This document shows, piece after piece, positions 8,081 through 17,425 of a DNA stretch of 52,432 bases (its first letter is position 1; each line of letters opens with the position of its first letter). The stretch is from positions 1-52,432 of the forward strand of contig NZ_PYAK01000041.1 in assembly GCF_003264365.1 (NCBI RefSeq). Direction: 5' to 3'. A program made the position numbers and the translations under genes. The notes under the pieces are model-generated. The model saw nothing but the letters and a program-made list of their open reading frames with translations. It was not told the DNA's origin and searched no databases. Source of the stretch: Micromonospora noduli. Lineage in GTDB: Bacteria; Actinomycetota; Actinomycetes; Mycobacteriales; Micromonosporaceae.

Positions 8081-9211
8081 ATGGTCGGCGGCCGTCGCTT
8101 CCGCCCGGGTGGTGGCTTCGGCCGCCAACTCGACGAGTACGAGACGAGGGTCGGTGTGGCGCCGTCCACGGAGTCGCCCGCCGCGTCCCACGGCGGCCTG
8201 GTGGACAGCGCGGTCTACATCCGGGGGCACCGGTTCGCCTCGCCGTCCGGCCTCGCCGAGACGTACCGCTGCCTCCAGGAGCAGGACGGCGCGATGGCCT
8301 GGATCGGGTTGTACCGGCCCGACATCGAGCAGATCACCTCGCTGGCCCGGGAGTTTCGGCTGCACGACCTGGCGGTCGAGGACGCGATCAACGCCCACCA
8401 GCGGCCCAAGCTGGAGCGGTACGGGCACACCCTGTTCGTGGTGCTGCGCGCCGCCCGCTACAACGACCTCCGGGAGGAGGTCGAGTTCTCCGAGCTGCAC
8501 CTGTTCATCGGGCCGGGCTTCGTGGTCACCGTCCGACACGGCGAGGCGCCCGACCTGGCCGCGGTGCGTCGGCGGCTGGAGACCGAGGCGCAGATGCTCG
8601 CCCGGGGGCCGGAGGCGGTCCTGTACGCGATCCTCGACCAGGTCGTCGACGGGTACGCGCCGGTGGTGGCCGGACTGGAGAACGACATCGACGAGATCGA
8701 GACCCAGGTGTTCGGTGGCGACCCGAACGCCAGCCGCCGCATCTACGGGCTCAGCCGCGAGGTCATCCAGTTCCAGCGGGCCGCCCGCCCGCTGCTCAGC
8801 GTGCTCGACGCGCTGGCCGACGGCGCCGGCAGCGCCAGCGCGGACGAGGAGCTACGCCGCTACCTGCGCGACGTGATCGACCACCTGACCCAGGTGGTGG
8901 AGCGGGTGGACAGTTTCCGGCACCTGTTGCAGAACATCCTCACCGTCAACGCCACCCTCGTCTCGCAGCAGCAGAACGAGGAGATGCGCAGCCTCACCGC
9001 GGCCAGCTACAGCCAGAACGAGGAGCTGAAGAAGGTCTCCTCCTGGGCGGCGATCCTCTTCGCTCCCACGCTCATCGGCACCGTGTACGGCATGAACTTC
9101 GTCCACATGCCCGAGCTGAACTGGCGCTTCGGCTACCTCTTCGCGCTGCTGTTGATGCTGCTGGTCTGCGGCACCCTCTATGTGATCTTCAAGCGTCGCG
9201 GCTGGCTCTGA
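8081..9211 (+). CDS. corA: CorA family Mg2+/Co2+ transporter
   Basis: This 376-residue channel admits Mg2+ (and Co2+) as a pentamer. The soluble N-terminal domain is followed by the long stalk helix, the first membrane helix ending in the signature YGMNFVHMPEL (GMN at 337-339) and the last helix at the C-terminus, with a basic end KRRGWL. I place the start at the ATG at 8081, which has GGGGAGGGGA upstream; an in-frame ATG at 8051 lacks this. The ~35 N-terminal residues are rich in Gly and Arg. It is transcribed divergently from the APC permease. Confidence 0.93.
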   Translation: MVGGRRFRPGGGFGRQLDEYETRVGVAPSTESPAASHGGLVDSAVYIRGHRFASPSGLAETYRCLQEQDGAMAWIGLYRPDIEQITSLAREFRLHDLAVEDAINAHQRPKLERYGHTLFVVLRAARYNDLREEVEFSELHLFIGPGFVVTVRHGEAPDLAAVRRRLETEAQMLARGPEAVLYAILDQVVDGYAPVVAGLENDIDEIETQVFGGDPNASRRIYGLSREVIQFQRAARPLLSVLDALADGAGSASADEELRRYLRDVIDHLTQVVERVDSFRHLLQNILTVNATLVSQQQNEEMRSLTAASYSQNEELKKVSSWAAILFAPTLIGTVYGMNFVHMPELNWRFGYLFALLLMLLVCGTLYVIFKRRGWL

Positions 9212-9226
9212 GCCGCGCGGCCGGGA

Positions 9227-9412
9227 TCACTCGATGCCGCGCAGGATGTGCCGTTCGTCCTCGACGTCGTCGTCGCCGGCACCGATGCGGCCGAGCAGTA
9301 CGGCGGCCGCCCAGATCGTCAGTGGCGTGGCCGCCCCGGTCATTCCGCCGCCGGTCCGGTCGTCCCGGGTCTGGCTCCGCTCCGTGCGCGGTGGCCTGCG
9401 CTGAGCCTGCAT
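9227..9412 (-). CDS. Small protein with one hydrophobic segment, unknown function
   Basis: This 61-residue protein has a start at an ATG preceded by GAGGAGAGG, a strong ribosome-binding site, which supports a real gene. It has a basic, polar N-terminal half, then a short hydrophobic stretch PLTIWAAAVLLGRIGA and an acidic tail AGDDDVEDE. It could be a small single-pass membrane protein. It lies convergent to corA with a 15-bp gap. No family is recognised. Confidence 0.5.
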   Translation of the reverse strand: MQAQRRPPRTERSQTRDDRTGGGMTGAATPLTIWAAAVLLGRIGAGDDDVEDERHILRGIE

Positions 9413-9621
9413 GGGCCCTGCCTCTCCTCGTCGAAGCCGCCGTGGGCGGCGCGGGGTGACCCCGCGCCACACCGGATGGGCGGACCGCCTGTGAGCAGCC
9501 CACCACCGGTACGACAGCCACTCGAACCTTCCCACGCCCGGCCGCATCCGCACCGCTTGTTTTCGGGTTTCCGACTGTCGCCCGCCAAACCGGACATTAC
9601 GCCTCGACGGTCGAGGCGCGG

Positions 9622-10137
9622 TCAAGGCAGCGGGTGGGCGATGCCGCGTGCGTGATCGGTGAGCGCCGCGCCGACCACTGTCGCGGCCAGCGGCAACACC
9701 TCCAGGCAGCGGCGCACCGCGGCGGCCATCAGCGTGTTCGGCACCCGCATGGAGAGCGTGCAGTGCGGCACCCACCGCCCCGGCTGGTAGTGCTCGGCGA
9801 GGGCGATGCCGGCGGCGGCGAGCCGGTCGTGCACCAGCCGGTGGTGCGCCAGCAACTCCGGCGTGGGCGCCGGGCCGAGCCAGAGCACCCGACCGACGAA
9901 CTGGCCGGCGTGCTGGAAGTCGAGCCGCAGCGGGGCGGCCACCACCGTCCCCTGTAGCGCCTCGGCGACCTGCTCCGGGTCAAAACGGGGCGCCACCATG
10001 AGCGAGACGTGCGGACGATGGCGCTGCTCCAGCAGCGAGCGCATGCTCTGCACCCCCTCGGCCTCCAGCGCGTCCCAGAGCACCCGGATCCGGCGGGTGG
10101 CGTCCGGGTCCAGGTACAACTCCACCGCGGCGACCAT
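9622..10137 (-). CDS. 2'-5' RNA ligase/cyclic phosphodiesterase superfamily (LigT-like)
   Basis: This 171-residue protein has the two HxT/S motifs of the 2H phosphoesterase superfamily: PHVSLM (H43, S45) and PHCTLSM (H125, T127), which together form the catalytic site acting on 2',5' or cyclic nucleotide bonds. The length matches the compact bacterial members. The ATG at 10137 has no ribosome-binding site, but a TACGGT -10 hexamer ends six bases before it, so the mRNA is probably leaderless. It is divergent from the DinB gene, which starts ~80 bp away. The substrate is unknown. Confidence 0.85.
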   Translation of the reverse strand: MVAAVELYLDPDATRRIRVLWDALEAEGVQSMRSLLEQRHRPHVSLMVAPRFDPEQVAEALQGTVVAAPLRLDFQHAGQFVGRVLWLGPAPTPELLAHHRLVHDRLAAAGIALAEHYQPGRWVPHCTLSMRVPNTLMAAAVRRCLEVLPLAATVVGAALTDHARGIAHPLP

Positions 10138-10143
10138 TCGATC

Positions 10144-10149
10144 ACCGTA
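10144..10149 (-). promoter_or_regulatory. -10 element of a likely leaderless promoter (LigT-like gene)
   Basis: The minus strand reads TACGGT, then six bases, then the ATG. Transcription would start on the A of the start codon. No -35 element is obvious. Four other genes in the window show the same arrangement. Confidence 0.5.
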
Positions 10150-10215
10150 GCCGCCGAGGTTTGCGCGCCCTGGTCCGGCGGTACCTGTTCGGAAACCGAC
10201 CAGGAAGGCGTACCC

Positions 10216-10725
10216 GTGGACGTGAGTGACCTGCTGACCGAGGCGTACGACCGGCTGCCCGACCTCGTCCGCGCGGCCGTCGACGGCCTCAGCCCCGAGC
10301 AACTGCGCCGGCAGCCCGGGCCGGGCGCCAACTCGGTCGGCTGGCTGGTCTGGCACCTCACCCGGGTGCAGGACCACCACGTCGCCGACCTGCTCGACGC
10401 CGAGCAGATCTGGGTGAGCGGCGACTGGGCGGGTCGGTTCGGGCTCGCCGCCGACCCCGACAACACCGGCTACGGGCACTCGCCCGCTCAGGTCGCTGCC
10501 GTGCGGCCGGAGAGCGCGCAGGCGCTGATCGACTACTACCAGGCGGTCGCGGCGCGTACCGGAAGCTTGCTGGCCGGCCTGGGACCGGCGGACCTGGACC
10601 GCGTGGTCGACGAGGGGTGGGATCCGCCGGTCACCCTCGGAGTCCGGTTGGTCAGCATCGTCGACGACGACCTGCAACACGTGGGCCAGGCCGCCTTCGT
10701 CCGCGGCCTCATCCAGGCCGACTGA
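10216..10725 (+). CDS. DinB/DUF664-like four-helix protein
   Basis: This 169-residue protein has the DinB fold, often a metal-binding four-helix bundle related to mycothiol-dependent enzymes. The metal-site histidines are plausible in GWLVWHLTRVQDHHVADL and near DDLQHVGQAAFVRG, the usual spacing for this family. The GTG at 10216 follows AGGAAGG by ~6 bases. It is probably a mycothiol-dependent transferase or a protein of unknown function; the substrate cannot be told. A second, more distant DinB protein is encoded at 14448-14951. Confidence 0.8.
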   Translation: MDVSDLLTEAYDRLPDLVRAAVDGLSPEQLRRQPGPGANSVGWLVWHLTRVQDHHVADLLDAEQIWVSGDWAGRFGLAADPDNTGYGHSPAQVAAVRPESAQALIDYYQAVAARTGSLLAGLGPADLDRVVDEGWDPPVTLGVRLVSIVDDDLQHVGQAAFVRGLIQAD

Positions 10726-10734
10726 ACGCCGGTC

Positions 10735-11781
10735 TCACGGCACGATCACCGCCCGGCCCTCCAGGGTCCCGTCGCGCATCTGGCGGTACGCGTCCAGGGC
10801 GCCTCCCAGTGCGAAGGTTGTGGTCTTCGGGCGGACCAGGCCCCGGGCACCCAGGTCGAGTACCTCCACCAGCTCGGGGCGGCTGCCCCAGTAGGTGGTC
10901 GCGATACTCACCTCGTACGGCACGGAGAAGAACGACACCCCCAGGGTGCCGCCGCCGATCCCCACGATGGTCAGGTCGCCCACGGTGCGGGCCGCCGCCA
11001 CGCCGAGCGCCAGGGTGGTGTCCGTGCCAACGAAATCCAGCACCACATCGGCGCCCCGCCCTCCGGTGGCGTCCCGGATCTCCTCGGCGGCGGCCGGTCC
11101 GGACGTCACGGTGCGGTCGGCGCCGCACTCCTCGGCCAACCGCAGCGCCTCGGCTCGGGTGTCCACGGCGATCACCCGCGCGGCGGTGGTGGCCTTGAGG
11201 ATCTGCACACCCACATGCCCCAGCCCGCCGACCCCGATCATCACGGCCGTGCTGCCCGGTGGCAGCTTCGGCCAGGAGCGTCGGATGGCGTGGTACGGGG
11301 TAAGTCCCGCGTCGGTCAGCGGTGCGGCTTCCGCCGGATCCAAACCCTCCGGAAGAGGCACGACGTGCCGCGCATCCGGGACCAGCTCGAACTCGGCCAT
11401 TCCGCCGTCCAGTCCGAGCCCGCCGCCGCCGCTCGGTACCGGCGCAGCGGACGGGTTCTCGCAGTACGGGTCGACTCCGACCCGACAACGGGCGCAGGTG
11501 CCACAACCCCATGCGCCGAACACAGCGACCGGTTGCCCGACGGAAAGCCCGGTCACACCGTCGCCGAGGGCGTGCACCCAGCCGGCGTTCTCGTGCCCGA
11601 GCGTGAAGGGTGGGTTCCAGGGCATCGTGCCCGGCTCGAACTCGTCCATCAGGTGCAGGTCCGAATGGCAGGCGCCGGCACCGCCGATCCGCACCACCAC
11701 CTGACCCGGCCCGGGCGTCGGGTCGGGAACCTCGACCAACTCCGGCTCCGATTTCCACTCCTTCAACCGCAGCGCGCGCAT
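10735..11781 (-). CDS. Zinc-dependent alcohol dehydrogenase, MDR family
   Basis: This 348-residue NAD(P)-dependent medium-chain dehydrogenase oxidises an alcohol to an aldehyde or ketone. The catalytic zinc ligands appear in GACHSDLHL and TLGHENAGWV, the structural zinc cysteines in GCGTCARCRVGVDPYC, and the nucleotide-binding motif in GVGGLGHVGVQ. The length is normal. The ATG at 11781 has GGGAG eight bases upstream. It converges on the DinB gene with only 9 bp between stop codons. The physiological substrate is unknown. Confidence 0.92.
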   Translation of the reverse strand: MRALRLKEWKSEPELVEVPDPTPGPGQVVVRIGGAGACHSDLHLMDEFEPGTMPWNPPFTLGHENAGWVHALGDGVTGLSVGQPVAVFGAWGCGTCARCRVGVDPYCENPSAAPVPSGGGGLGLDGGMAEFELVPDARHVVPLPEGLDPAEAAPLTDAGLTPYHAIRRSWPKLPPGSTAVMIGVGGLGHVGVQILKATTAARVIAVDTRAEALRLAEECGADRTVTSGPAAAEEIRDATGGRGADVVLDFVGTDTTLALGVAAARTVGDLTIVGIGGGTLGVSFFSVPYEVSIATTYWGSRPELVEVLDLGARGLVRPKTTTFALGGALDAYRQMRDGTLEGRAVIVP

Positions 11782-11942
11782 ACCGGTGCTCCCGTCCGTC
11801 TCGGCTGAACCACTGGCCTGCCCACCTCGTCCCAGAGCAAACAGGCCGACGCCAGGGCAGATCTGGCACCTCACCCTCTTCGGGTGAGCCGGGCTCACCC
11901 CGGCGCGGGTGATCCTGCGGGAAACCGTGGGGAGGGGACCCG

Positions 11943-12350
11943 ATGGGCGCTACGGCGGAGCAGTACCTGCGACAGCTGGACACCGGTCGGCGGCCCGACC
12001 TGCCGGAGACCACCGCGGGGACGCTGCGGCTGGATGTCCGTGACGACGGCAGCACCGATCACTGGTACCTGACCATCGCCGATCAACGGGTCCGGGTGAC
12101 CCGCTCGGCGGACGACGCCGAGCTGGTGGTGCGGGCCGACCGGGCGGTCTTCGACCGGATGGCCCGCGGTGAGCTGCACCCCGGCGCGGGCCTGTTGCGC
12201 AACGAGCTGACCGTGCAGGGCAACATGCAACTGCTGATGCTGCTGCGGCGGATCTTCTCCGGGCCGGACGGCGCCCGTCACCCGCACGAGCTGGGCCGGG
12301 CCGCGCTGGTTGGCCGGGCCGCGACGACCGCTCGGAATGAGCGGTCGTGA
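11943..12350 (+). CDS. SCP2-like sterol/lipid-binding domain protein
   Basis: This 135-residue single-domain protein resembles the SCP2 fold: the DVRDDGSTDHWYLTIADQRV strands and the helical part GELHPGAGLLRNELTVQGN carry the usual pattern, including the loop that ends in a hydrophobic ligand tunnel. The ATG has a strong GGGGAGGGGA site. Its TGA overlaps the GTG of the next gene (GTGA), so it is co-translated with the glycosidase. It might bind a lipid or a hydrophobic sugar carrier, but this is inferred from the fold alone. Confidence 0.78.
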   Translation: MGATAEQYLRQLDTGRRPDLPETTAGTLRLDVRDDGSTDHWYLTIADQRVRVTRSADDAELVVRADRAVFDRMARGELHPGAGLLRNELTVQGNMQLLMLLRRIFSGPDGARHPHELGRAALVGRAATTARNERS

Positions 12351-14404
12351 AGCAGGAACTGGTGCACGTCATCGCCGGCAATCTCTTCGCGATCAGCGAC
12401 GCCCAGGGCGACATCGAGGTCGATCCGCAGGCCCCGCTCGGACTCTTCGCCTACGACACCCGGTTCCTGTCCCACTGGGTGCTCAGGATCGACGGTGAAC
12501 GGATCAACGCGCTCTCCCGCGACGACCTCACCTACTTCGAGACCCGGTTCTTCCTGGTCCCCGGTGCGGCGAGCCACTACGTCGACGCCGACGTGTCGAT
12601 CATCAGGCACCGCTCGGTGCACGACTGCTTCCACGAGAACCTCACAGTGCTCAACCACTCGTCGCAGCCCGCCGAGTTCACCGTCCGGGTGGAGATGGCC
12701 AGCGACTTCACCGACATCATCGAGGTCGGGCAGCTCCGGCAGCGGGCCGTCGAGGTCAGCGCCGACTCGGCGAACCAGCAACTCGTGCTGCGCTACCAGC
12801 GGGACCGGTTCGTCCGGGAGACCACAGTGCGCAGCACCGTCCCCGCCGAGGTGGACGAGCGGGGGATGACGTTCCGGATCCGGATCGCGCCCGACGGCAA
12901 GTGGGAGACCGACCTGCACGTCAGCGTGACCATGGGCGGCGAGGACGGCCGGGATCTCCGCGCCGACCTCCAGTCGCACCAGCAGATTGTGCGGACGGGG
13001 ATGCGCGAGGACCTGGCGCAGTGGCTGGACCGGGCACCGCAGCTGGTGGCCGAACGCAAGGGCCTGGAGGAGCTCTACCAGGGCAGCCTCGCGGACCTGG
13101 CGGCGCTGCGCTACAGGCCGCTGTCGTACCGCGAGCGGGTGCCGATCGGTGGTCTGCCGTGGGCGATGGGGTTGTGTGGACGGGACGCCCTGATCACCTG
13201 CCTCCAGACGATGGCCTTCACCCCCGAACTGGCTCCCGCGACGCTACGGATGCTGGCGCTCATGCAGGGCGGCCAACTCGACGACTCGCTGGACGAGGAG
13301 CCCGGCAAGATCCTGGCCCAGCTCCGGTACGGCGAGACGGGGGCGTTCAGCGACCGGGCGAGCGCGCTGTACTACGGCGCGGCGGACACCACCCCACTCT
13401 TCGTCGTACTGCTCGACGAGTACGAGCGCTGGTCCGGTGACGCGGACCTGGTCCGCGAGCTGCGCCACCCGGCCCGGATGGCGCTGGACTGGATCGACGA
13501 GTACGGCGACCTGACCGGGGACGGCTACCTGCGCTACCAGCGTCGCAACGAACGCGACGGCACGATCAACCAGTGCTGGAAGGACTCCCCGGACGCCATC
13601 GTCGACGCCCACGGTCGGCAACCCGCCTTCCCCCGCGCCACCTGTGAGTTGCAGGGCTACGCGTACGACGCGAAGCGGCGTGGCGCTCGGCTGGCCCGGG
13701 AGTTCTGGGGCGACCCCACGTACGCCGACCGGTTGGAACGGGAGGCGGCAGCGCTGAAGGAGCGCTTCAACCGGGACTTCTGGCTGCCACACGGGGAGTA
13801 CTACGCGTTGGCGCTCGACCCGTACGGCGAACCGGTCGACGCGCTGGCCTCCAACATCGGGCATCTGCTCTGGAGCGGAATCGTCGCGGACGACCGTGCG
13901 GAGGCGGTCGCCGAGCACCTGGTCGGGCCGCGACTGTTCAGCGGGTGGGGAGTACGGACGTTCGCCACGGGGCAGCGCGCGTACAACCCGGTGGGCACGC
14001 ACCTGGGCGCGGTGTGGCCGTCGGACAACGCGCTGATCGCCGCCGGGTTGCGCCGCTACCGCCTCGACGTGCAGGCGGCCCGGATCGCCGACGGCATCTT
14101 CGACATGGCGCAGACGCTCGGTGGCGCGACGCCGGGAGTGATCGCCGGGTACGAGCGCGACCTGACGACCTACCCCGTCCAGTTGACGACGAGCTGCCGC
14201 CCGCAGGCGTGGTCGTCAGGGGCGTTGCTGATGCTGCTCGGCACCATGCTGGGCCTGCGACCCACCGGCGACAACCTGCTGGTGAACCCGGCGGTGCCGG
14301 AGGGGTTCGGTCGGCTGGAACTGCTGGACATCCCGGGCCGTTGGGGTCACTCCGACGCCTACGCGAGAGACCGGAGCACCGAACGCCGGCGCCGCCTGCG
14401 CTGA
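12347..14404 (+). CDS. Glycogen-debranching-type amylo-alpha-1,6-glucosidase family protein
   Basis: This 685-residue cytoplasmic protein has the bis-type N-terminal debranching domain (LFAYDTRFLSHWVLRIDGE) and an (alpha/alpha)6-barrel. Barrel motifs include GLPWAMGLCGRDALITCLQ, the acid-bearing NQCWKDSPDAIVDAHG, and TSCRPQAWSSGALLMLL near the end. Family members hydrolyse alpha-1,6 glucosidic branches or related alpha-glucans; some actinobacterial members are uncharacterised. The GTG start overlaps the SCP2-like stop, and the start codon alone is not preceded by a good site, so translation probably depends on that coupling. Confidence 0.88.
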   Translation: MKQELVHVIAGNLFAISDAQGDIEVDPQAPLGLFAYDTRFLSHWVLRIDGERINALSRDDLTYFETRFFLVPGAASHYVDADVSIIRHRSVHDCFHENLTVLNHSSQPAEFTVRVEMASDFTDIIEVGQLRQRAVEVSADSANQQLVLRYQRDRFVRETTVRSTVPAEVDERGMTFRIRIAPDGKWETDLHVSVTMGGEDGRDLRADLQSHQQIVRTGMREDLAQWLDRAPQLVAERKGLEELYQGSLADLAALRYRPLSYRERVPIGGLPWAMGLCGRDALITCLQTMAFTPELAPATLRMLALMQGGQLDDSLDEEPGKILAQLRYGETGAFSDRASALYYGAADTTPLFVVLLDEYERWSGDADLVRELRHPARMALDWIDEYGDLTGDGYLRYQRRNERDGTINQCWKDSPDAIVDAHGRQPAFPRATCELQGYAYDAKRRGARLAREFWGDPTYADRLEREAAALKERFNRDFWLPHGEYYALALDPYGEPVDALASNIGHLLWSGIVADDRAEAVAEHLVGPRLFSGWGVRTFATGQRAYNPVGTHLGAVWPSDNALIAAGLRRYRLDVQAARIADGIFDMAQTLGGATPGVIAGYERDLTTYPVQLTTSCRPQAWSSGALLMLLGTMLGLRPTGDNLLVNPAVPEGFGRLELLDIPGRWGHSDAYARDRSTERRRRLR

Positions 14405-14447
14405 GGCGGTGCGGCAGCGCTCGGCCCGGCGACGGTCGACGTCGGGG

Positions 14448-14951
14448 TCAGCCCATCGTCTTGGCGCCGTCGATGGACTCCCGCAGGATGTCGGCGTGCC
14501 CGGCGTGCTGGGCCGTCTCGGCGATCAGGTGCAGCAGCACCCGGCGGACCGTCCAACTCGCCCCCGGCTCGAACCAGGGCGCCTGCGGCAGCGGGTGCGC
14601 CGCGTCCAGGTCGAGGGTGGCGACCAACTCGTCGGTCTGGGCGGCCACCGCCTGGAAGCGCTCGACCAGCCCGGCGAGGGTCTCGCCCGGCAACATCTGG
14701 AACTGACCGACCCAGTCGATCTCCTCGCGGCCCATCGCCTCCGCGCCGTCGACGGCGAAGAGCATCCACCGGCGCTCGACGCCGGACACGTGCTTGATGA
14801 GGCCACCGAGGCAGAGCCCGCTGACGGTGGGGCGGCTGGCCGCCTGCTCGTCGGTGAGCCCGTCGACCGTCTGCAAGAGGAAAGCGCGGTGCCTGCGCAG
14901 GCTCTGCAGGAGGTCGGTGCGCTCACCGGTGAGCTGCTCAGTGCTGGTCAT
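14448..14951 (-). CDS. DinB family protein (DUF664 type)
   Basis: This 167-residue protein has the DinB helical-bundle pattern. The metal-binding histidines are seen as LGGLIKHVSGVERRW and LHLIAETAQHAGHADILRE, the classical H...HxxxH arrangement. The ATG at 14951 is preceded by AAGGGTGG; a longer open frame upstream lacks coding character. These proteins are linked to mycothiol-dependent detoxification in actinomycetes; the substrate here is unknown. It converges on the glycosidase gene and is divergent from the DUF72 gene. Confidence 0.88.
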   Translation of the reverse strand: MTSTEQLTGERTDLLQSLRRHRAFLLQTVDGLTDEQAASRPTVSGLCLGGLIKHVSGVERRWMLFAVDGAEAMGREEIDWVGQFQMLPGETLAGLVERFQAVAAQTDELVATLDLDAAHPLPQAPWFEPGASWTVRRVLLHLIAETAQHAGHADILRESIDGAKTMG

Positions 14952-15085
14952 GCCGCCACCCTTCGTTGATGTCCACCCGGTGCCACCGTAGGGCGAGGCA
15001 CCGACACTTTCGGGCACGACACCAGCTCCGACCGAAGAACCGCCAGCGGTTGCCGATCCGCGCCCGTGGCGGTCCACTGAATGAC

Positions 15086-15991
15086 ATGGGTGTGATTAAG
15101 GTGGGCACGTCGTCCTGGGCGGACCAGTCGCTGCTGCGCTCCGGGTGGTACCCACGCTCGGCAAGCACGCCGGCCCGTCGGCTGGGCTTCTACGCCAGCC
15201 AGTTCCCGATGGTCGAGGTGGACACGTCCTACTACGCCATCCCGGTGCCGGAGACGACCCAGGGCTGGGTGGACGCCACACCTGACGACTTCACCTTCGA
15301 CGTCAAGGCGTTCAGCCTCTTCACCGGTCACCCGACACCGGTCGCCGTGCTGCCCCGGGACCTGCGACCGGCCAGCGGCCCGAGCCGGATCCGCCGCCGG
15401 GACCTGCCGGAGCCGGCGTACGACGAGCTGTGGGCCCGGTTCCGCGCGGCCCTCGACCCGATCGCGGCGGCCGGCAAGCTCGGTGTGGTGATGTTGCAGT
15501 TCCCGCCGTGGCTGGTGCGCAGCCCCGCAGCTGAACGCCGGATCATCGAGCTGGCGCAGCGCTGCCGGCCGTGGCGGGTCGCTGTGGAGCTGCGGCACGG
15601 CTCCTGGTTGGACGACGACGTGGCGGCGGACACTCTGGATCTGCTACGCGCCCACGACCTGTCGCTGGTCTGCGTCGACATGCCACAGGGGCACCCGTCG
15701 TCGGTGCCACCGATCCTGACCATGACGGCGGAACCGGCGATCGTCCGGTTCCACGGTCACAGCGACGCCTGGGGCGAGGGCGACAAGCAGGAGAAGTTCC
15801 GGTACGCGTACGCCGAGAACGAGCTGCGGCACTGGGCCGGACGGCTGGCCGAGTTCGCCGATCTCCCCGACGAACTGCACGTGTTGTTCAACAACTGCTG
15901 CGCAGGGCAGGCCCAGCGCGACGCCACCCGGCTGGCGCAACTGCTCGCCGAGACCATGGTCGTCGAGCAGGCCGTCCCGGCGACCGGCTGA
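15086..15991 (+). CDS. DUF72 family (YecE-like) protein
   Basis: This 301-residue TIM-barrel-like protein starts with VGTSSWADQSLLRSGWYP and carries VDTSYYAIPVPETTQGWV, FDVKAFSLFTGH, LGVVMLQFPPWL, RVAVELRHGSW and FNNCCAGQAQRDA, the ordered conserved blocks of DUF72. The function of the family is not established. The start is the ATG at 15086; no good ribosome-binding site precedes it, but residues further upstream in the frame do not look like protein. It is not part of an obvious operon. Confidence 0.88.
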   Translation: MGVIKVGTSSWADQSLLRSGWYPRSASTPARRLGFYASQFPMVEVDTSYYAIPVPETTQGWVDATPDDFTFDVKAFSLFTGHPTPVAVLPRDLRPASGPSRIRRRDLPEPAYDELWARFRAALDPIAAAGKLGVVMLQFPPWLVRSPAAERRIIELAQRCRPWRVAVELRHGSWLDDDVAADTLDLLRAHDLSLVCVDMPQGHPSSVPPILTMTAEPAIVRFHGHSDAWGEGDKQEKFRYAYAENELRHWAGRLAEFADLPDELHVLFNNCCAGQAQRDATRLAQLLAETMVVEQAVPATG

Positions 15992-16027
15992 TCGCGGCAC
16001 GGGCTGCCCGGCCGGACGCCGGTCCGC

Positions 16028-16399
16028 TCAGGACCGTCGTCCCCGGCTGCGCAGGGCGTCCTGGGTCGACTCGCCGATGTCCGCGTCGTCGGGGAAGCTC
16101 CGGCCGCTGGGGGCGGGATCGGGTGGGGCACCCGGTCCGGCCATCGTCGTACGGGTCGGCTCGACCGAGCCGAAGCCGTGCCGTCCCGCCGGGTCCGACC
16201 GGCCCGCCGGAGCACCCGCGCGTCGCTCGCCGCGCCGTCCCTCGGGCACCGCGGTCTCCTCGCTGCCCTCGTCCATCGGTGAGTCGTCGGCCGTGCCCCA
16301 GGGCGCGTCGGCGTCGAAGCCGTCGCCGGTACCCCACGGCTTGGTCGCTTCCGGCTCCAGCCGGTCGTTGTCCCCGCTGCGTCCCTTGTGCGCCGTCAT
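16028..16399 (-). CDS. Disordered hypothetical protein
   Basis: This 123-residue protein is rich in Gly, Asp, Pro and Arg and has no hydrophobic core, so it is probably intrinsically disordered. It contains repeated KPWGTG and APWGTA elements. The ATG at 16399 has GGGGTGG close upstream. No family is recognised. It lies downstream of the membrane-protein gene on the same strand, about 200 bp away. Confidence 0.5.
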   Translation of the reverse strand: MTAHKGRSGDNDRLEPEATKPWGTGDGFDADAPWGTADDSPMDEGSEETAVPEGRRGERRAGAPAGRSDPAGRHGFGSVEPTRTTMAGPGAPPDPAPSGRSFPDDADIGESTQDALRSRGRRS

Positions 16400-16598
16400 G
16401 GCCACCCCGCTCGTCGGTCCGCCGCCAGCGGCGGACGATGTGCCGTCCTCGGGCCCGGACCGCCCGCCCGAGCGCGGCGCACGACATGTCGCCGGCACGC
16501 CGCCGCGCACGTGGCATCCGTTGTCGCTCCGGTGCGCGCGTAGGGCCGGCCAGCGCCCCGCCGTCGAGGTGGCGGCGGGACGACGACCGGCCCGACGT

Positions 16599-17228
16599 TC
16601 AGCGTCCGGCCATCGCCATCGGCCGCTTGCCGTTGCTCATCCCCGCCATCTTGATCATGGTCTTCGAGGCGCCCTTTATCCCACCGGTGCGACCGAGCAT
16701 CCCGCGGAACACCTGTCCGGGCTTCTGCTGCTCACCCATGTACGCGGTGACCACGACCAGCGTCCCGGTCAGAGCCGGAATGGCCCACTGGAGCAGCTTC
16801 ATCTGCCGCTGCGACGAGGCCACACTGGCCGGGGTCTGGTGGTTCGGCTCGGTGGCGCCGCTCACCGACGGCCCGCCGGCCTTCTCCAGCCGCATTCCGA
16901 CCAACCGGCTGTAGCCGGTGACCGCCAGCGCGCCGATGGTCAACGCCGTCTTGATGGCGCTGGCCCGGCCTACGCCGGACTGGGCCGCCACCCGTGGGCT
17001 CTCGGTCACCAGCTCGCCGACGGCGCCGGCCAGGTGGGCGCCGATCGCGGCCGCGTTGACCGGGGTCCACTTGGACCATCCGGCCGAGGCGACCGGGAGT
17101 CGCTGGGTCGAGTCGCTGATTTTCGCCGCTGCGCCGTTGACACCGAAGGCACCCATGAGGGAGCCGCCAAACCAGGCCGCCAGGCCCAGATCGTGCATCG
17201 AGCGCAGTGCGGTGTGCCGTTCGGACAT
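16599..17228 (-). CDS. Small membrane protein, unknown function
   Basis: This 209-residue protein has a hydrophobic N-terminal part (LGLAAWFGGSLMGAFGVNGA), a middle segment (TALTIGALAVTGYSRLVG) and a further one (WAIPALTGTLVVVTAYMGE), so three or four membrane passes are likely. The Met/Lys-rich tail is basic. The start at 17228 has GGAAGGGGA upstream. I recognise the general type as conserved in actinomycetes without an assigned role. Confidence 0.75.
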   Translation of the reverse strand: MSERHTALRSMHDLGLAAWFGGSLMGAFGVNGAAAKISDSTQRLPVASAGWSKWTPVNAAAIGAHLAGAVGELVTESPRVAAQSGVGRASAIKTALTIGALAVTGYSRLVGMRLEKAGGPSVSGATEPNHQTPASVASSQRQMKLLQWAIPALTGTLVVVTAYMGEQQKPGQVFRGMLGRTGGIKGASKTMIKMAGMSNGKRPMAMAGR

Positions 17229-17425
17229 GTGATCCCCTTCCGCCGTGTCGGGCGGTGCGGCTTACCCGCCGGTCGGGCGGCTAACCCCGCCCCGGGCGGG
17301 CCGATCCGCGCCCTGGAGGGCCGCTACCGGACATCCCTGGCGTCGGCGGGTCGATCTGCCCCGAGCAGGAGTCACTCGCCCGGTGGTGGGTAGATCCCGA
17401 GCGACGCCGACGAGAGGGGAACGCG

